Positions 44,665-53,826 of a stretch of 64,000 nucleotides of DNA are shown one piece after another (within the stretch, counting starts at the first letter, position 1; each line of letters opens with the position of its first letter). The notes beneath the pieces are model-generated. The model worked only from the letters and a program-made list of their open reading frames with translations, had not been told where the DNA came from and searched no databases. Both the position numbers and the translations under genes were made by a program. This DNA comes from Lichenicoccus sp963693035 (GTDB lineage Bacteria; Pseudomonadota; Alphaproteobacteria; Acetobacterales; Acetobacteraceae): assembly GCA_963693035.2 (NCBI GenBank), contig CAXMMQ010000007.1, positions 434,001-498,000 of the forward strand, given 5' to 3'.

Positions 44665-45861
44665 ATGATCGAGCTCGACGACGTTGTCGCGGCGTCAGGA
44701 CGGATTGGCGCCAACATCCTGCGCACGCCGACAATCGTCTCGGAGGCGCTGTCGCGAGCGACCGACGCGCACGTCACCCTCAAGCTCGACAACCTGCAGG
44801 CGATCGGCTCCTTCAAGGAGCGCGGGGCGGCCAACAAGCTGGCGCTGCTCACCGCGGACGAGCGCGGGCGGGGAGTGATCGCTGTCTCCGCCGGCAACCA
44901 CGCACAGGGTGTTGCGCGTCACGCCAGCCTGCTCGGCATCGACGCGGTGATCGTGATGCCGCGCTTCACACCGGCGGCCAAGGTGACCCGCACGGCGCAG
45001 TGGGGCGCCCGCGTCGTGCTGCACGGCAGCGACTTCACCGAGGCGATGGCGCATGCGGATGCGTTGTGCGCGACCCAGGGCCGGGTGTTCGTGCATCCCT
45101 ACGACGATCCCGCGGTGATGGCCGGACAGGGCACGCTCGGGCTCGAGATGCTGGAGGATGCGGGGCCGCTCGACTGCCTGGTGATCCCCGTCGGCGGCGG
45201 CGGGCTGATCTCGGGCTGCGCCACGGTGGCGAGCGCGCTGCGTCCCGGGCTGCAGGTAATCGGGGTGCAGGTCGAGAGCCATGCCTCGCTGAGCCGGCAT
45301 CCTGGCGATGAGATCGCCGCCGCCGGCGGTTCGACGATCGCCGAGGGCATCGCCGTGATGATGGTCGGGCGGCATCCGCTCGAGGTGATCCGCGCGCGTG
45401 TCGACGACATGCTGGTGGTGCCGGAACGCGGCGTCGAGGACGCCATCACGCTGCTAGCCGAGAGCGCCAAGCTGGTCGCCGAGGGCGCAGGCGCCGCGGC
45501 CGTTGCCGCCCTGCTGACCTACCCGGACCGGTTCCGGGGCCTGCGCGTCGGCATCCCGATCTGCGGCGGCAATATCGACAGCCGCATCCTGGCCAACACC
45601 CTGCTGCGCTCGCTGCTGCGCGACGGACGGCTGCTGCGGCTGCTGATGGAGATCCCGGACCGGCCCGGTGTGCTGGCCGACATCGCGACGCGCATCGGCG
45701 AGATCGGCGGCAACATCATTGAGGTCTCGCACCAGCGCCTGTTCGCCGCTCCCAGCGTGCAGGCGGCGGAACTCGAGGTGATGGTCGAAGCCCGCGATCC
45801 GCAGCACGCCGAGCAGATCGCGGGCGCCCTGCGCACCACCTACACGGTGCGCCGGGTATAG
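44665..45861 (+). CDS. ilvA: Threonine ammonia-lyase (PLP-dependent) with ACT domain
   Basis: Deaminates threonine to 2-oxobutanoate, the first step toward isoleucine. The 398-aa enzyme carries the PLP lysine Lys51 in IGSFKERGA, SAGNHAQGVARHA, the glycine-rich phosphate loop VGGGGLISG (about residue 175) and the C-terminal ACT-like region (LRLLMEIPDRPGVLADIATRIGEIGGNIIEVSHQR). The length matches the ~400-aa class with one ACT module rather than the ~515-aa IlvA with two, so a catabolic/TdcB-like role cannot be ruled out. It starts 16 bp after greA and may be co-transcribed. Confidence 0.9.
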   Translation: MIELDDVVAASGRIGANILRTPTIVSEALSRATDAHVTLKLDNLQAIGSFKERGAANKLALLTADERGRGVIAVSAGNHAQGVARHASLLGIDAVIVMPRFTPAAKVTRTAQWGARVVLHGSDFTEAMAHADALCATQGRVFVHPYDDPAVMAGQGTLGLEMLEDAGPLDCLVIPVGGGGLISGCATVASALRPGLQVIGVQVESHASLSRHPGDEIAAAGGSTIAEGIAVMMVGRHPLEVIRARVDDMLVVPERGVEDAITLLAESAKLVAEGAGAAAVAALLTYPDRFRGLRVGIPICGGNIDSRILANTLLRSLLRDGRLLRLLMEIPDRPGVLADIATRIGEIGGNIIEVSHQRLFAAPSVQAAELEVMVEARDPQHAEQIAGALRTTYTVRRV

Positions 45862-46076
45862 GGCACAGCGCGTGGCCTGCGCGTCTCACCGCGCTTGAGA
45901 GCCTGCCGCCGAGCAGGGTTGGCAGCCGAGACCTGTGATGTCTTGGGAACTGCGGGGCTCTGGGAGCCCAATCTCTGCTGGCGTTCGTCCTCACGGTTGA
46001 TCCGCTCGATTTCGGCGAGCAGAGCGGACAGGTGGCCAACCAGGCGCGCATCTCCGCTGCCAATCGGCCCGACCCA

Positions 46077-46307
46077 CTACGGAGCCAGGTGGACGTTGTC
46101 GTCCTCCACGGCAAACCCGACCTTGATGGTCACCTGGTAGTGGCTGAGCTTGTTGTTCTCGATGTGGCCGCGGGTCTCGACAACCTGGAACCAGCGCATG
46201 TGCCGCACGGTGTTCGCCGCCTTGCTGATCGCGACCTGGATGGCGGCCTCGATGCTGGTTTGCGACGAGCCGACCAGTTCGGTCACGCGATAGACATGGT
46301 CCGCCAT
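46077..46307 (-). CDS. Dodecin family flavin-binding protein
   Basis: A 76-aa dodecin, a small protein that assembles into a hollow dodecamer storing or buffering flavins. Signature residues are visible: HVYRVTELVGSSQTSIEAAI, then RWFQVVETRGHIENNKLSHY with the flavin-stacking Trp39 and Gln/Glu neighbours, and the final strand VTIKVGFAVED. It stands alone on the minus strand. The TAG stop is followed in the same frame by a further 78-codon open stretch without a start codon, running to 45840. Confidence 0.92.
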   Translation of the reverse strand: MADHVYRVTELVGSSQTSIEAAIQVAISKAANTVRHMRWFQVVETRGHIENNKLSHYQVTIKVGFAVEDDNVHLAP

Positions 46308-46377
46308 GTGGGTTCCTCCCGTTGCTGTCGCCAGACAACGGAGGCGGCCGCAGGCGGTTGCGGCGATGTGGTTCCGA

Positions 46378-47016
46378 CTACTTGGTCCCGAACAGCCGGT
46401 CGCCGGCGTCGCCCAGACCGGGGCGGATATAGCCGTTGGCGTCGAGTTCGCGGTCGATCGCCGCGGTGATCAGCTTCACGTCCGGATGCGCGGCGTGGAA
46501 GCGCCGCACCCCCTCGGGGGCGGCCAGCAGGCAGACGAAGCTGATCTGCCTGGCGCCGGCGGCCTTGATGCGGTCGATGGCGGCGATCGCGCTGTGGCCG
46601 GTCGCCAGCATCGGATCGACGACGATGCACAGGCGCTCGGCCATGTCGTCGGGCAGCTTGAGATAGTATTCGACCGGCTCCAGGGTCACGTGGTCGCGAT
46701 ACAGCCCGACATGGCCGACACGCGCCGCCGGCACCAGATCGAGCATGCCGTCGAGGATGCCGTTGCCCGCGCGCAGGATCGAGACGAAGCAGAGCTTCTT
46801 GCCGGACAGCAGGTGCCCGGAGGCGCGCTCCAGCGGGGTTTCGATCTCGACCTCCTCGAGCGGCAGGTCGCGGGTCGCCTCGTAGGCCATCAACAGGCTG
46901 ATCTCGCGCGTCAGCCGCCGGAAGCCGGCGGTCGACGTGCTCGACTGGCGCAGGCGGGTGAGCTTGTGCCGGACCAGCGGATGATCCAGCACGAGCAACT
47001 TGTCTGATGGCGTCAT
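46378..47016 (-). CDS. upp: Uracil phosphoribosyltransferase
   Basis: Pyrimidine salvage enzyme that converts uracil and PRPP to UMP. The 212-aa protein has VLDHPLVRHKLTRLR at the N-terminus, SILRAGNGILDGMLDLVPAA, the PRPP-binding motif VVDPMLATGHSA and the uracil-binding C-terminus GYIRPGLGDAGDRLFGT. It lies 9 bp downstream of msrB on the same strand, so the two may share a transcript. Functionally it complements carA/carB upstream in UMP supply. Confidence 0.96.
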   Translation of the reverse strand: MTPSDKLLVLDHPLVRHKLTRLRQSSTSTAGFRRLTREISLLMAYEATRDLPLEEVEIETPLERASGHLLSGKKLCFVSILRAGNGILDGMLDLVPAARVGHVGLYRDHVTLEPVEYYLKLPDDMAERLCIVVDPMLATGHSAIAAIDRIKAAGARQISFVCLLAAPEGVRRFHAAHPDVKLITAAIDRELDANGYIRPGLGDAGDRLFGTK

Positions 47017-47025
47017 CCCGTCAGG

Positions 47026-47433
47026 CTATTTGCTGGCGGGATCGAAATCCAGCGCCAGCCCGTTCATGCAGTAGCGCTCGCCGGTCGGCTGCGGCCCGTC
47101 CGGGAACACATGGCCGAGGTGGCTCTTGCACTGCGCGCACTGCACCTCGACGCGTCGCATGAACAGGCTGTTGTCGGCTCGCGTTTCGACCGCGCCCGCG
47201 ATCGGGGCGAAAAAGGAGGGCCAGCCGCTGCCGCTCTCGTACTTGGTGTCGGACTGGAACAGGGCATTCCCGCAGGCGGCGCAATGGTAGAGCCCGTCGC
47301 GCTTCTCGTAGTTCAGCGCGCTGGTGCCGGCCCGCTCCGTGCCGTGCTCGCGCAGGATGCGGAACTGCTCCGGCGTGAGCTTGTCGCGGAAGGCGTGCTC
47401 GCCCGCCTCGCCCTGCTTGGTCTGGCTGCTCAT
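47026..47433 (-). CDS. msrB: Peptide-methionine (R)-S-oxide reductase MsrB
   Basis: Repairs oxidised methionine (the R-sulfoxide) in proteins. The 135-aa zinc-type MsrB has the two Cys-x2-Cys zinc ligands (CAACGNALF and CAQCKSHLGHVF), GSGWPSFFAPI, and the catalytic Cys in ERYCMNGLALDF. I chose ATG 47433 (MSSQTKQGEAG) as it gives the family length; there is no signal peptide, so it is cytosolic. Confidence 0.95.
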   Translation of the reverse strand: MSSQTKQGEAGEHAFRDKLTPEQFRILREHGTERAGTSALNYEKRDGLYHCAACGNALFQSDTKYESGSGWPSFFAPIAGAVETRADNSLFMRRVEVQCAQCKSHLGHVFPDGPQPTGERYCMNGLALDFDPASK

Positions 47434-47554
47434 GCATGGTCTCCTATCGGGTCCTGGTCCTGAGCCGGGTCCTGTTGCTGAGATAGGGTTGCGGCCGCCG
47501 AAACCCACCCCACTCCGGCTGCCTTATGATGCCGGCACCCGGGAGAATAGCATC

Positions 47555-47683
47555 ATGTCCGAAACCACCAGCGATCCCGACGACATCGACGAGGAGGAGA
47601 AGATCGACGAGGGCGTCGATGGGACCTTCCCGGCCAGCGATCCGCCTTCGACCGGTGGCAGCACCGGACCCAACGATCCCTGA
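47555..47683 (+). CDS. Small acidic protein with FPASDPPS motif
   Basis: A 42-aa protein starting MSETTSDPDDIDEEEKIDEG and containing GTFPASDPPSTGGST. The ATG at 47555 is preceded by GGGAGAA. It is strongly acidic and probably unstructured. Short proteins built around an [ED]xTFPASDPxS core occur widely in alphaproteobacteria as I recall, but no function is established. It begins 122 bp downstream of the divergent msrB start and ends 80 bp before gpmI. Confidence 0.65.
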   Translation: MSETTSDPDDIDEEEKIDEGVDGTFPASDPPSTGGSTGPNDP

Positions 47684-47762
47684 TCCGGCTCGACCGCGGG
47701 CCGCCTGACAAGCCGCCGGTTCGATGGCATGCTCCCGAACCCGAGCCCCACAGGAGCATGCC

Positions 47763-49310
47763 ATGCCAGCACAGCAACGCCGCCCGGTCATGCTGGTGAT
47801 CCTGGACGGCTTTGGCTGGCGCGAGGATGCCAGCAACAACGCCGTTGCCCTGGCGCGCACCCCAAATTTCGACCAGCTCTGGGCCGCCGGCCCGACTGCG
47901 TTCCTGCGCACGTGCGGCCGCGACGTCGGGCTGCCGGACGGGCAGATGGGCAATTCCGAGGTCGGCCATTTGAACATCGGCGCCGGCCGGGTGGTGATGC
48001 AGGAATTGCCGCGCGTGTTCACCGCCATCGAGGATGGCAGCCTCGCCACCAGACCCGCCCTGCAGCGGCTGATCGCCGCCCTGAAGCAGAGCGGCGGCAC
48101 CTGCCACCTGCTCGGCCTGGTCTCGCCCGGCGGCGTGCATGCGCATCAGGACCATGCCGCGGCGATCGCCCACATCCTGACCGCCGCCGGCATCCCGGTG
48201 GCGGTGCACGCCTTCACGGACGGACGCGACACGCCGCCACGCTCGGGGCGCGCAGACCTCGAGCGGCTGCGCGCGGCGCTGCCGCCGGGCGTGCCGGTCG
48301 TCACCGTCTCGGGACGCTACTACGCGATGGACCGCGACCATCGCTGGGAGCGGGTGAAGAAGGCATACGATGCGATTGTCTCGGGCCTCGGCCCGCATGG
48401 CGACGACCCGGATGCGGTGCTGGCGCATGCCTACGGCGCCGAGATCACCGACGAGTTCGTCGAGCCGACGGTGATCGGCGCCTATGGCGGCATCCGGGAC
48501 GGCGACGCGCTGCTGTCGTTCAACTTCCGCGCCGACCGCATCCGCCAACTCTACGACGCCCTGCTGGATCCGGACTTCCAGGGTTTTGCGCGCAGCCGGC
48601 TGCCGCACTTCGCGCTCGCGGTCGGCATGACCCGCTACAGCGACCATCTCGCCGGCCGGATCGAGGTGCTGTTCCCGCCGCAGAGCCTCGATGATCTGCT
48701 CGGCGATGTGGTGGCAGTCGCCGGGCGTCGGCAGCTCCGGATGGCCGAGACCGAGAAATACCCGCACGTGACCTACTTTCTCAATGGCGGCCGGGAGGCC
48801 GTGCTGGACGGCGAGGACCGCATCATGGTGCCCTCGCCGAAGGTCGCAACCTACGACCTGCAGCCGGAGATGTCGGCGCCGGAACTGACCGACCGCGCGG
48901 TCGAGGCAATCGGCTCGGGCCGATACGACCTGATCGTGCTGAACTTCGCCAACCCGGACATGGTCGGCCATACCGGCGACCTCGCCGCCGCGATCCGTGC
49001 GGTGGAGACCGTCGATGCCGCCCTTGGCCGCATTGCCGGCGCCATACAGGCCGCCGGCGGCGTGCTGCTAGCGACCGCCGACCATGGCAACTGCGAGATG
49101 ATGCGCGATCCTGAGACCGGCGGCCCGCACACCGCCCACACGCTGAACCGGGTGCCGCTGGTGGCCTACGGCGTGCCGGTCGGCCGGCGCCTGCTGGACG
49201 GCAGGCTGGCCGATCTCGCACCGACGCTGCTGGCGCTGATGGAGCTGGACCAGCCGGCGCTGATGACCGGGCATTCGCTGCTGGCGCCGGCGGAGACGGC
49301 CGCAGCCTGA
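47763..49310 (+). CDS. gpmI: 2,3-bisphosphoglycerate-independent phosphoglycerate mutase
   Basis: Cofactor-independent mutase interconverting 3- and 2-phosphoglycerate in glycolysis. The 515-aa protein has the alkaline-phosphatase-fold metal sites: Asp15 in VILDGFG, the phospho-serine Ser65 in QMGNSEVGHLNIGAGR, DGRDTPPRS, RYYAMDRDHRWERVKKAY, FRADRIRQL, NFANPDMVGHTGD and TADHGNCE. ATG 47763 follows AGGAG by six bases. The next gene begins near its stop; gpmI upstream of envC and ctpA is a common order in alphaproteobacteria. Confidence 0.97.
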   Translation: MPAQQRRPVMLVILDGFGWREDASNNAVALARTPNFDQLWAAGPTAFLRTCGRDVGLPDGQMGNSEVGHLNIGAGRVVMQELPRVFTAIEDGSLATRPALQRLIAALKQSGGTCHLLGLVSPGGVHAHQDHAAAIAHILTAAGIPVAVHAFTDGRDTPPRSGRADLERLRAALPPGVPVVTVSGRYYAMDRDHRWERVKKAYDAIVSGLGPHGDDPDAVLAHAYGAEITDEFVEPTVIGAYGGIRDGDALLSFNFRADRIRQLYDALLDPDFQGFARSRLPHFALAVGMTRYSDHLAGRIEVLFPPQSLDDLLGDVVAVAGRRQLRMAETEKYPHVTYFLNGGREAVLDGEDRIMVPSPKVATYDLQPEMSAPELTDRAVEAIGSGRYDLIVLNFANPDMVGHTGDLAAAIRAVETVDAALGRIAGAIQAAGGVLLATADHGNCEMMRDPETGGPHTAHTLNRVPLVAYGVPVGRRLLDGRLADLAPTLLALMELDQPALMTGHSLLAPAETAAA

Positions 49311-49375
49311 ACCGGGTCGCGCCGATCGCCCGCGTCGTCGGCTGCCTGGTCTCGGCCAGTTGCCTGCTGGCGACA

Positions 49376-50608
49376 ATGCCGGTCCTCGCCGCCCTCCGGC
49401 ACCCGCGCCACGCTCACCATCCCGACATGGCGCGGCTCGCGGCCCAGGCGGCCGCGGCGGCAGGGCGCCTGAGAGCCGCCGAAGCCGAGCGCCGCACCTC
49501 GCAGGCCCTGCAACAGGCGGCCGTGCGACAGGCGCTGGCCGACCAGGCGCGCGCCATCGCCTTGTCCGCGCAGTCGCGGGATGTCTCGGGGCGGCTTCGG
49601 CAGACCGAGCAGCAGGTGGTCGGGACCCAGGCGCGCATCGATGCCTTGGATGTGCAGCGCCAGCAGCTACGGGACGCCCTGGCGCGCGAGACGGCGGCGC
49701 TTGCCCCCCTGCTGCCGCTGATCGAGCGGCTGTCGCTCTACCCGGCGGAAACCCTGCTCGCCTCGCCGGCCCGGCCGGAGGACGCGCTGAGCGGCCTGCT
49801 GGTGCTGCGTGGCCTCGGCGCCGAGCTTGAGCGCCGGGCGGAGGCGATCCGGGCCGGACAAGTGGAGCTTGACGGGCTCGGGGTGGCGCTCGCCAGCCAG
49901 CAGGCCGATCTCGCCGGCCTGCGACGCGAGCAACTGGCGCGCGACGCGGCGGTGAGCGCGCAGGCTGCCCAGGCGCTGGCGACTCAGCGCGCGTCCGAGC
50001 AGGCCGCCGACGTGGCGGCACGCGAGGCGGCGGCCACCGGCGCGCGGGCCGCCAGCCTGCAGGGTGCGGTCGCCGCCATCGATGCGGCGCAGCAGGCGGC
50101 AGCCGAGCGGTTCCGGCGCGAGGCAACCCAGGCCGAGCGCCAGCGTCGCCCGGTCGCCGCCCGCACCGCGCGGGCCAGTGCCGCCTCCGTCTCCGTCGAA
50201 GCCGGTCCAGGGCTGGCACCCGGCGGCGGTGGTGCTGCTCCGGTGGCAGGACGCATCGTCCAGGCCTGGGGGGCCGTGACCGATGCGGGACCCGCGAGCG
50301 GGATCAGCTACGCCCCGCCGCCGCTTGCCTCGGTCAGCGCACCATGCGACGGCCGCGTCGACTTTGCCGGGCCGTTCCGGTCATACGGGCAGATGCTGAT
50401 CGTCGACTGCGGCCATGGCTACCGCTTCGTGCTGGCCGGATTGGAGAAGCTCGATGTGGCGGTCGGACAGAAGCTGGCGCGCGGCGTCGCACTCGGCACC
50501 ATGCCGGATTTCGGCGACGCCAGCCGCTCGCGGCCGACGCTCTATCTGCAGCTTCGCCATGGCGAGCAGGCGATCGATCCGGCAACCTTCCTGCACGCCC
50601 GGTCCTGA
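49376..50608 (+). CDS. envC: EnvC-like murein hydrolase activator (coiled coil plus degenerate LytM domain)
   Basis: Periplasmic activator of amidases at the division septum. The ~410-aa protein has a long Ala/Arg/Gln-rich coiled coil (residues ~20-265) and a C-terminal LytM/M23-like domain (APCDGRVDFAGPFRSYGQML, VDCGHGYRFVLAGL, LYLQLRHGEQAIDP). The usual M23 zinc ligands are not all present, as in EnvC, so it is probably an activator and not an enzyme. The ATG at 49376 would truncate the signal peptide: the preceding in-frame codons read NRVAPIARVVGCLVSASCLL, ATMPVLAA, a good signal sequence, but with only CTG (49307) available as a start. Confidence 0.8.
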   Translation: MPVLAALRHPRHAHHPDMARLAAQAAAAAGRLRAAEAERRTSQALQQAAVRQALADQARAIALSAQSRDVSGRLRQTEQQVVGTQARIDALDVQRQQLRDALARETAALAPLLPLIERLSLYPAETLLASPARPEDALSGLLVLRGLGAELERRAEAIRAGQVELDGLGVALASQQADLAGLRREQLARDAAVSAQAAQALATQRASEQAADVAAREAAATGARAASLQGAVAAIDAAQQAAAERFRREATQAERQRRPVAARTARASAASVSVEAGPGLAPGGGGAAPVAGRIVQAWGAVTDAGPASGISYAPPPLASVSAPCDGRVDFAGPFRSYGQMLIVDCGHGYRFVLAGLEKLDVAVGQKLARGVALGTMPDFGDASRSRPTLYLQLRHGEQAIDPATFLHARS

Positions 50609-50720
50609 ACGAAGTTCACACCGCCTCTCCGGGGTGTAATCTGCAGGAGATACGCTGGCGCCATCCGATATGGCATGCTGGCGAACGCCCATGCAGGCGG
50701 CGATCAGGAGACGATACGGC

Positions 50721-52133
50721 ATGAAGCTGCGCACTGGCCTGCTGCTCGGGTCCGCGTTCCTCGCGGGCATCGTGGCAGGCCCCGATCTCGGGAGGCTGGT
50801 GACGCATCACGGCCTCGGCATGAACGTGGCTGGTCTGATGCCGGCGGCGCTGGCGGACGAGGCGCCGACCCAGAACCATGCCGAGACCTACCGGCTGCTG
50901 ACCCTGTTCGGCGACGTGTTCGAGCGGGTGCGGGCCGACTATGTCGAGCCGGTCACCGATCGCGACCTGGTCACCAACTCCCTGAACGGCATGCTGTCGG
51001 GGCTCGATCCGCACAGCGCCTACATGACCGAGAAGCAGTTCGCGGACATGCAGGTGCAGACCAAGGGCGAGTTTGGCGGCCTCGGTCTCGAGGTGACCGG
51101 CGAGGACGGGCTGGTCAAGGTGATCTCGCCGATCGACGGCACCCCCGCTTCGCGTGCCGGCATGAAATCGGGCGACCTGATCCTGTCGATCAACTCCAAA
51201 AGCATGGACGGCATCTCGCTGAACGACGCGGTCGAACGCATGCGCGGCGAGCCGGGCTCGAAGATCACGCTTGGCATCAAGCGTCCGGGCATCGACAAGC
51301 CGTACGACGTCACCATGACGCGCGAGGTCATCCACATCCAGGTGATCAAGTCGGCCCTGTACGGAAAGGTCGGCTACATCCGGGTTTCGCAGTTCAACGA
51401 GGAGACCGATCCCGGCCTGCGCGCCGCCTACGACAAGCTGAGCCACCAGGCCGGCGGCCATCTCTCCGGCCTGATCCTGGACCTGCGCAACAATCCGGGC
51501 GGCCTGCTCGAGCAGGCGGTCGATGTCTGCGACGACTTCATCAGCTCGGGCGAAGTGGTCTCCACGCGTGCGCGGCATCCCGAGGACAGCCAGCGCATGA
51601 ATGCGCACGGCACCGACATCACCGACGGCGCGCCGCTGCTGGTGCTGATCAACCAGGGGTCTGCGTCCGCCAGCGAGATCGTCGCCGGCGCCCTGCAGGA
51701 CCACCAGCGCGCAGTCATGCTGGGCGAGCGCTCGTTCGGCAAGGGCTCGGTGCAGACGGTCATCCCGATCCCCGGCAACGGCGCCATCCGGCTGACCACG
51801 GCGCGCTACTACACGCCGTCCGGGCGCTCGATCCAGGGTCTGGGAATCACGCCCGATGTCAGCGTGCAGGAGGATCGCGAGGACCTGTCGCGCTTCATGC
51901 CGCGCGAGGCTGACCTCGACCACATCATCAAGAACCAGGGCGGCAGCCAGGCCAAGGCGCCACCGCGCAACGACCTGCCGCAGATCGTGAAGACCATCCC
52001 GGACAAGCCGCCGGCGAACTGGCCGAAGTTCGACCTCACCAAACCGTCCACCGACTTCCAGTTGCAGCAGGGCCTCAAGGTGATCCAGGCGATGATCACC
52101 GACCGTCCGACGCAGCACGCCGGCACGCCGTAA
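50721..52133 (+). CDS. ctpA: S41 family carboxy-terminal processing protease (CtpA)
   Basis: Secreted serine protease acting in the periplasm on envelope proteins and hydrolases. The 470-aa protein has an N-terminal hydrophobic signal/anchor (residues ~5-25), a PDZ domain (about 95-180: GEFGGLGLEVTGEDGLVKVI), then the catalytic domain with Ser in NQGSASASEIVAGAL and the lysine in GERSFGKGSVQ. Start ATG 50721 gives MKLRTGLLLGS with AGGAG ten bases upstream. It lies between envC and the deacetylase gene, which suits a shared role in peptidoglycan turnover. Confidence 0.95.
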   Translation: MKLRTGLLLGSAFLAGIVAGPDLGRLVTHHGLGMNVAGLMPAALADEAPTQNHAETYRLLTLFGDVFERVRADYVEPVTDRDLVTNSLNGMLSGLDPHSAYMTEKQFADMQVQTKGEFGGLGLEVTGEDGLVKVISPIDGTPASRAGMKSGDLILSINSKSMDGISLNDAVERMRGEPGSKITLGIKRPGIDKPYDVTMTREVIHIQVIKSALYGKVGYIRVSQFNEETDPGLRAAYDKLSHQAGGHLSGLILDLRNNPGGLLEQAVDVCDDFISSGEVVSTRARHPEDSQRMNAHGTDITDGAPLLVLINQGSASASEIVAGALQDHQRAVMLGERSFGKGSVQTVIPIPGNGAIRLTTARYYTPSGRSIQGLGITPDVSVQEDREDLSRFMPREADLDHIIKNQGGSQAKAPPRNDLPQIVKTIPDKPPANWPKFDLTKPSTDFQLQQGLKVIQAMITDRPTQHAGTP

Positions 52134-52157
52134 GCGGCGGCAGGGCCGGGGTGCGGG

Positions 52158-53282
52158 ATGCGGCGAAACTTCGGCATCCCGGCTCGGGCGCTGGCATGGA
52201 TCGCGCGCAGGCGGCTCCCCGCATCGCGCAGCGGGCGCGCCCTGATGGCCTTCTGGTCGGTGCTGCTGCTGGCAGGCCTGATCGGCGCCGGGACGCTGCA
52301 ATGGCTGGGTCCGGTGAAGCCGAAGCGTGACGCGCCGACGGTCGCCGGGCTGTTCGTCCCGCCCCGGGCCAGGCTGGCGGTGTTGAGCCCGCCGGTGCAT
52401 GCCCCCCCTGCGGGGCCTCCACCGGTGATCGCCATCGCAGGACCCGACGCTTCGTTGCTCGAGCCGACGCCGGATTATGACGGCGCACCCGAGTTCAACG
52501 GCGCCGAGCTGCCACGCATCGGTGCCGACGGACGCCAGCCCAGGATCGTCTATGCCGGCTGGTCGCCCAGGATCGCCGTGCCGCCGAAGCCGCGCATCGG
52601 GGTCCTGCTCGAGGGTCTCGGCCTGTCGGCGGCCGACAGCAGTTCCGCCATCGAGAGCCTGCCGGCGGCGGTGAGCCTGGCGGTCTCGCCCTATGCCCCC
52701 GACCTCGAGCCGCTGCTCGCCGAGGCCCGGCTGCGCGGCCATGAGCTGCTGCTGTCGCTGCCGATGGAGCCGCTGCACGCGCCGAACGACGACGAGGGTC
52801 CGCAGGCGATGAACGACGATGTCGGCGTGCAGCAGAACCAGCGCCGGCTGCAATGGTCCCTCTCGCGGCTGCAGGGCTATGCAGGCGTCACCAACGCGCT
52901 GTCCGGCCTCTCCGGGGAGGGCTTCACCAACCTGCCGGCATTCTCCGTGGTAGCGCACGGGCTCGGCTCGCGCGGCCTGTTCTACCTCAATGCAAGCCCG
53001 GGCATCGACCGGCCGCTCGGCATCTGGGGTGCGAGCGCCGACCTGCGCCTCGACGACACTCAGGACGCCGCCGCCATCGATTCCCGCCTGCTGCAACTCG
53101 AGCAGCTCGCGTCGCACAACGGGCATGCGATCGGGGTTGCCGGGCCGCTCTATCCTGTCACGGTGGCGCGCATCGCCGCATGGTGTCGCACCCTGGGGTC
53201 GCACGGAATCGTCCTGGTGCCGGTGAGCAGCCTGGCGACGGCGCCGGCGGATGCGGTCCAGGCCAAGCGGAGCGAAGAGTGA
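52158..53282 (+). CDS. Divergent polysaccharide deacetylase family protein (YibQ-like)
   Basis: A 374-aa protein whose C-terminal domain matches the divergent polysaccharide deacetylase family. There is an N-terminal membrane anchor (about residues 28-48), a Pro-rich linker, then KPRIGVLLEGLGLSAADS, LPAAVSLAVSPYAPDLEP, GHELLLSLPMEPL and LSGEGFTNLPAFSVVAHGLGSRGLFYLN. The metal-binding residues of true deacetylases are only partly recognisable, so catalysis is not certain. It is 25 bp after ctpA and overlaps rppH by 4 bp (GTGA), consistent with the envelope operon. Confidence 0.88.
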   Translation: MRRNFGIPARALAWIARRRLPASRSGRALMAFWSVLLLAGLIGAGTLQWLGPVKPKRDAPTVAGLFVPPRARLAVLSPPVHAPPAGPPPVIAIAGPDASLLEPTPDYDGAPEFNGAELPRIGADGRQPRIVYAGWSPRIAVPPKPRIGVLLEGLGLSAADSSSAIESLPAAVSLAVSPYAPDLEPLLAEARLRGHELLLSLPMEPLHAPNDDEGPQAMNDDVGVQQNQRRLQWSLSRLQGYAGVTNALSGLSGEGFTNLPAFSVVAHGLGSRGLFYLNASPGIDRPLGIWGASADLRLDDTQDAAAIDSRLLQLEQLASHNGHAIGVAGPLYPVTVARIAAWCRTLGSHGIVLVPVSSLATAPADAVQAKRSEE

Positions 53283-53788
53283 CGGTTGCGGATCATGCCA
53301 GCCTGCCCTACCGCCCGAATGTCGGAGCGGTGCTGTTCAACCGCGACGGGCTGGTGCTGGTCGCGCGACGCGCCGACCTGCCGAATGCCGAAGGACGCCC
53401 TGGGATCTGGCAGTTGCCGCAGGGTGGCATCGACGGCGACGAGGATCCGCGTAAGGCGGTGCTGCGCGAACTGCGCGAGGAGGTCGGCACCGATCGCGCC
53501 GAGATCCTCGGCGAGCATCCGGACTGGCTGTCCTACGACCTGCCGGCGGCCCTGATCGGCGTCGCCCTAGGCGGCAAGTATCGCGGCCAGCGGCAGCGAT
53601 GGTTCGCGCTGCGGTTTCTCGGCGAGGATGCCGATATCCGGCTCGACCTGGATCCGCATCCCGAGTTCGACGCCTGGAAATGGCTACCGCTCGCCGAGCT
53701 GCCGCTGCAGGAGGTCGGCTTCAAGCGCGCGACCTACGACATCCTCGCACTTGCCTTTGCGCATTTCGCGAGGCCGGTCGGGTCCTGA
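53279..53788 (+). CDS. rppH: RNA pyrophosphohydrolase (Nudix)
   Basis: Removes pyrophosphate from the 5' triphosphate end of mRNA and so starts RNase E-dependent decay. The 169-aa protein starts at a GTG (53279) that overlaps the deacetylase stop. It opens VTVADHASLPYRPNVGAVLF, has the Nudix box GGIDGDEDPRKAVLRELREE followed by VG, and the family-specific QLPQGGI and KYRGQRQRWFALRFLG segments. The GTG overlap fits the length and the usual YRPNVGAVLF start position. Confidence 0.94.
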   Translation: MTVADHASLPYRPNVGAVLFNRDGLVLVARRADLPNAEGRPGIWQLPQGGIDGDEDPRKAVLRELREEVGTDRAEILGEHPDWLSYDLPAALIGVALGGKYRGQRQRWFALRFLGEDADIRLDLDPHPEFDAWKWLPLAELPLQEVGFKRATYDILALAFAHFARPVGS

Positions 53789-53826
53789 GCACGCCGCATC
53801 CGCCGCGTTCGCTCGCGTCGGTCCCC

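Noticed and set aside
50616..53204. An 862-codon open minus-strand frame opposite ctpA and the deacetylase gene
   Set aside because: Antisense shadow of two well-supported genes.
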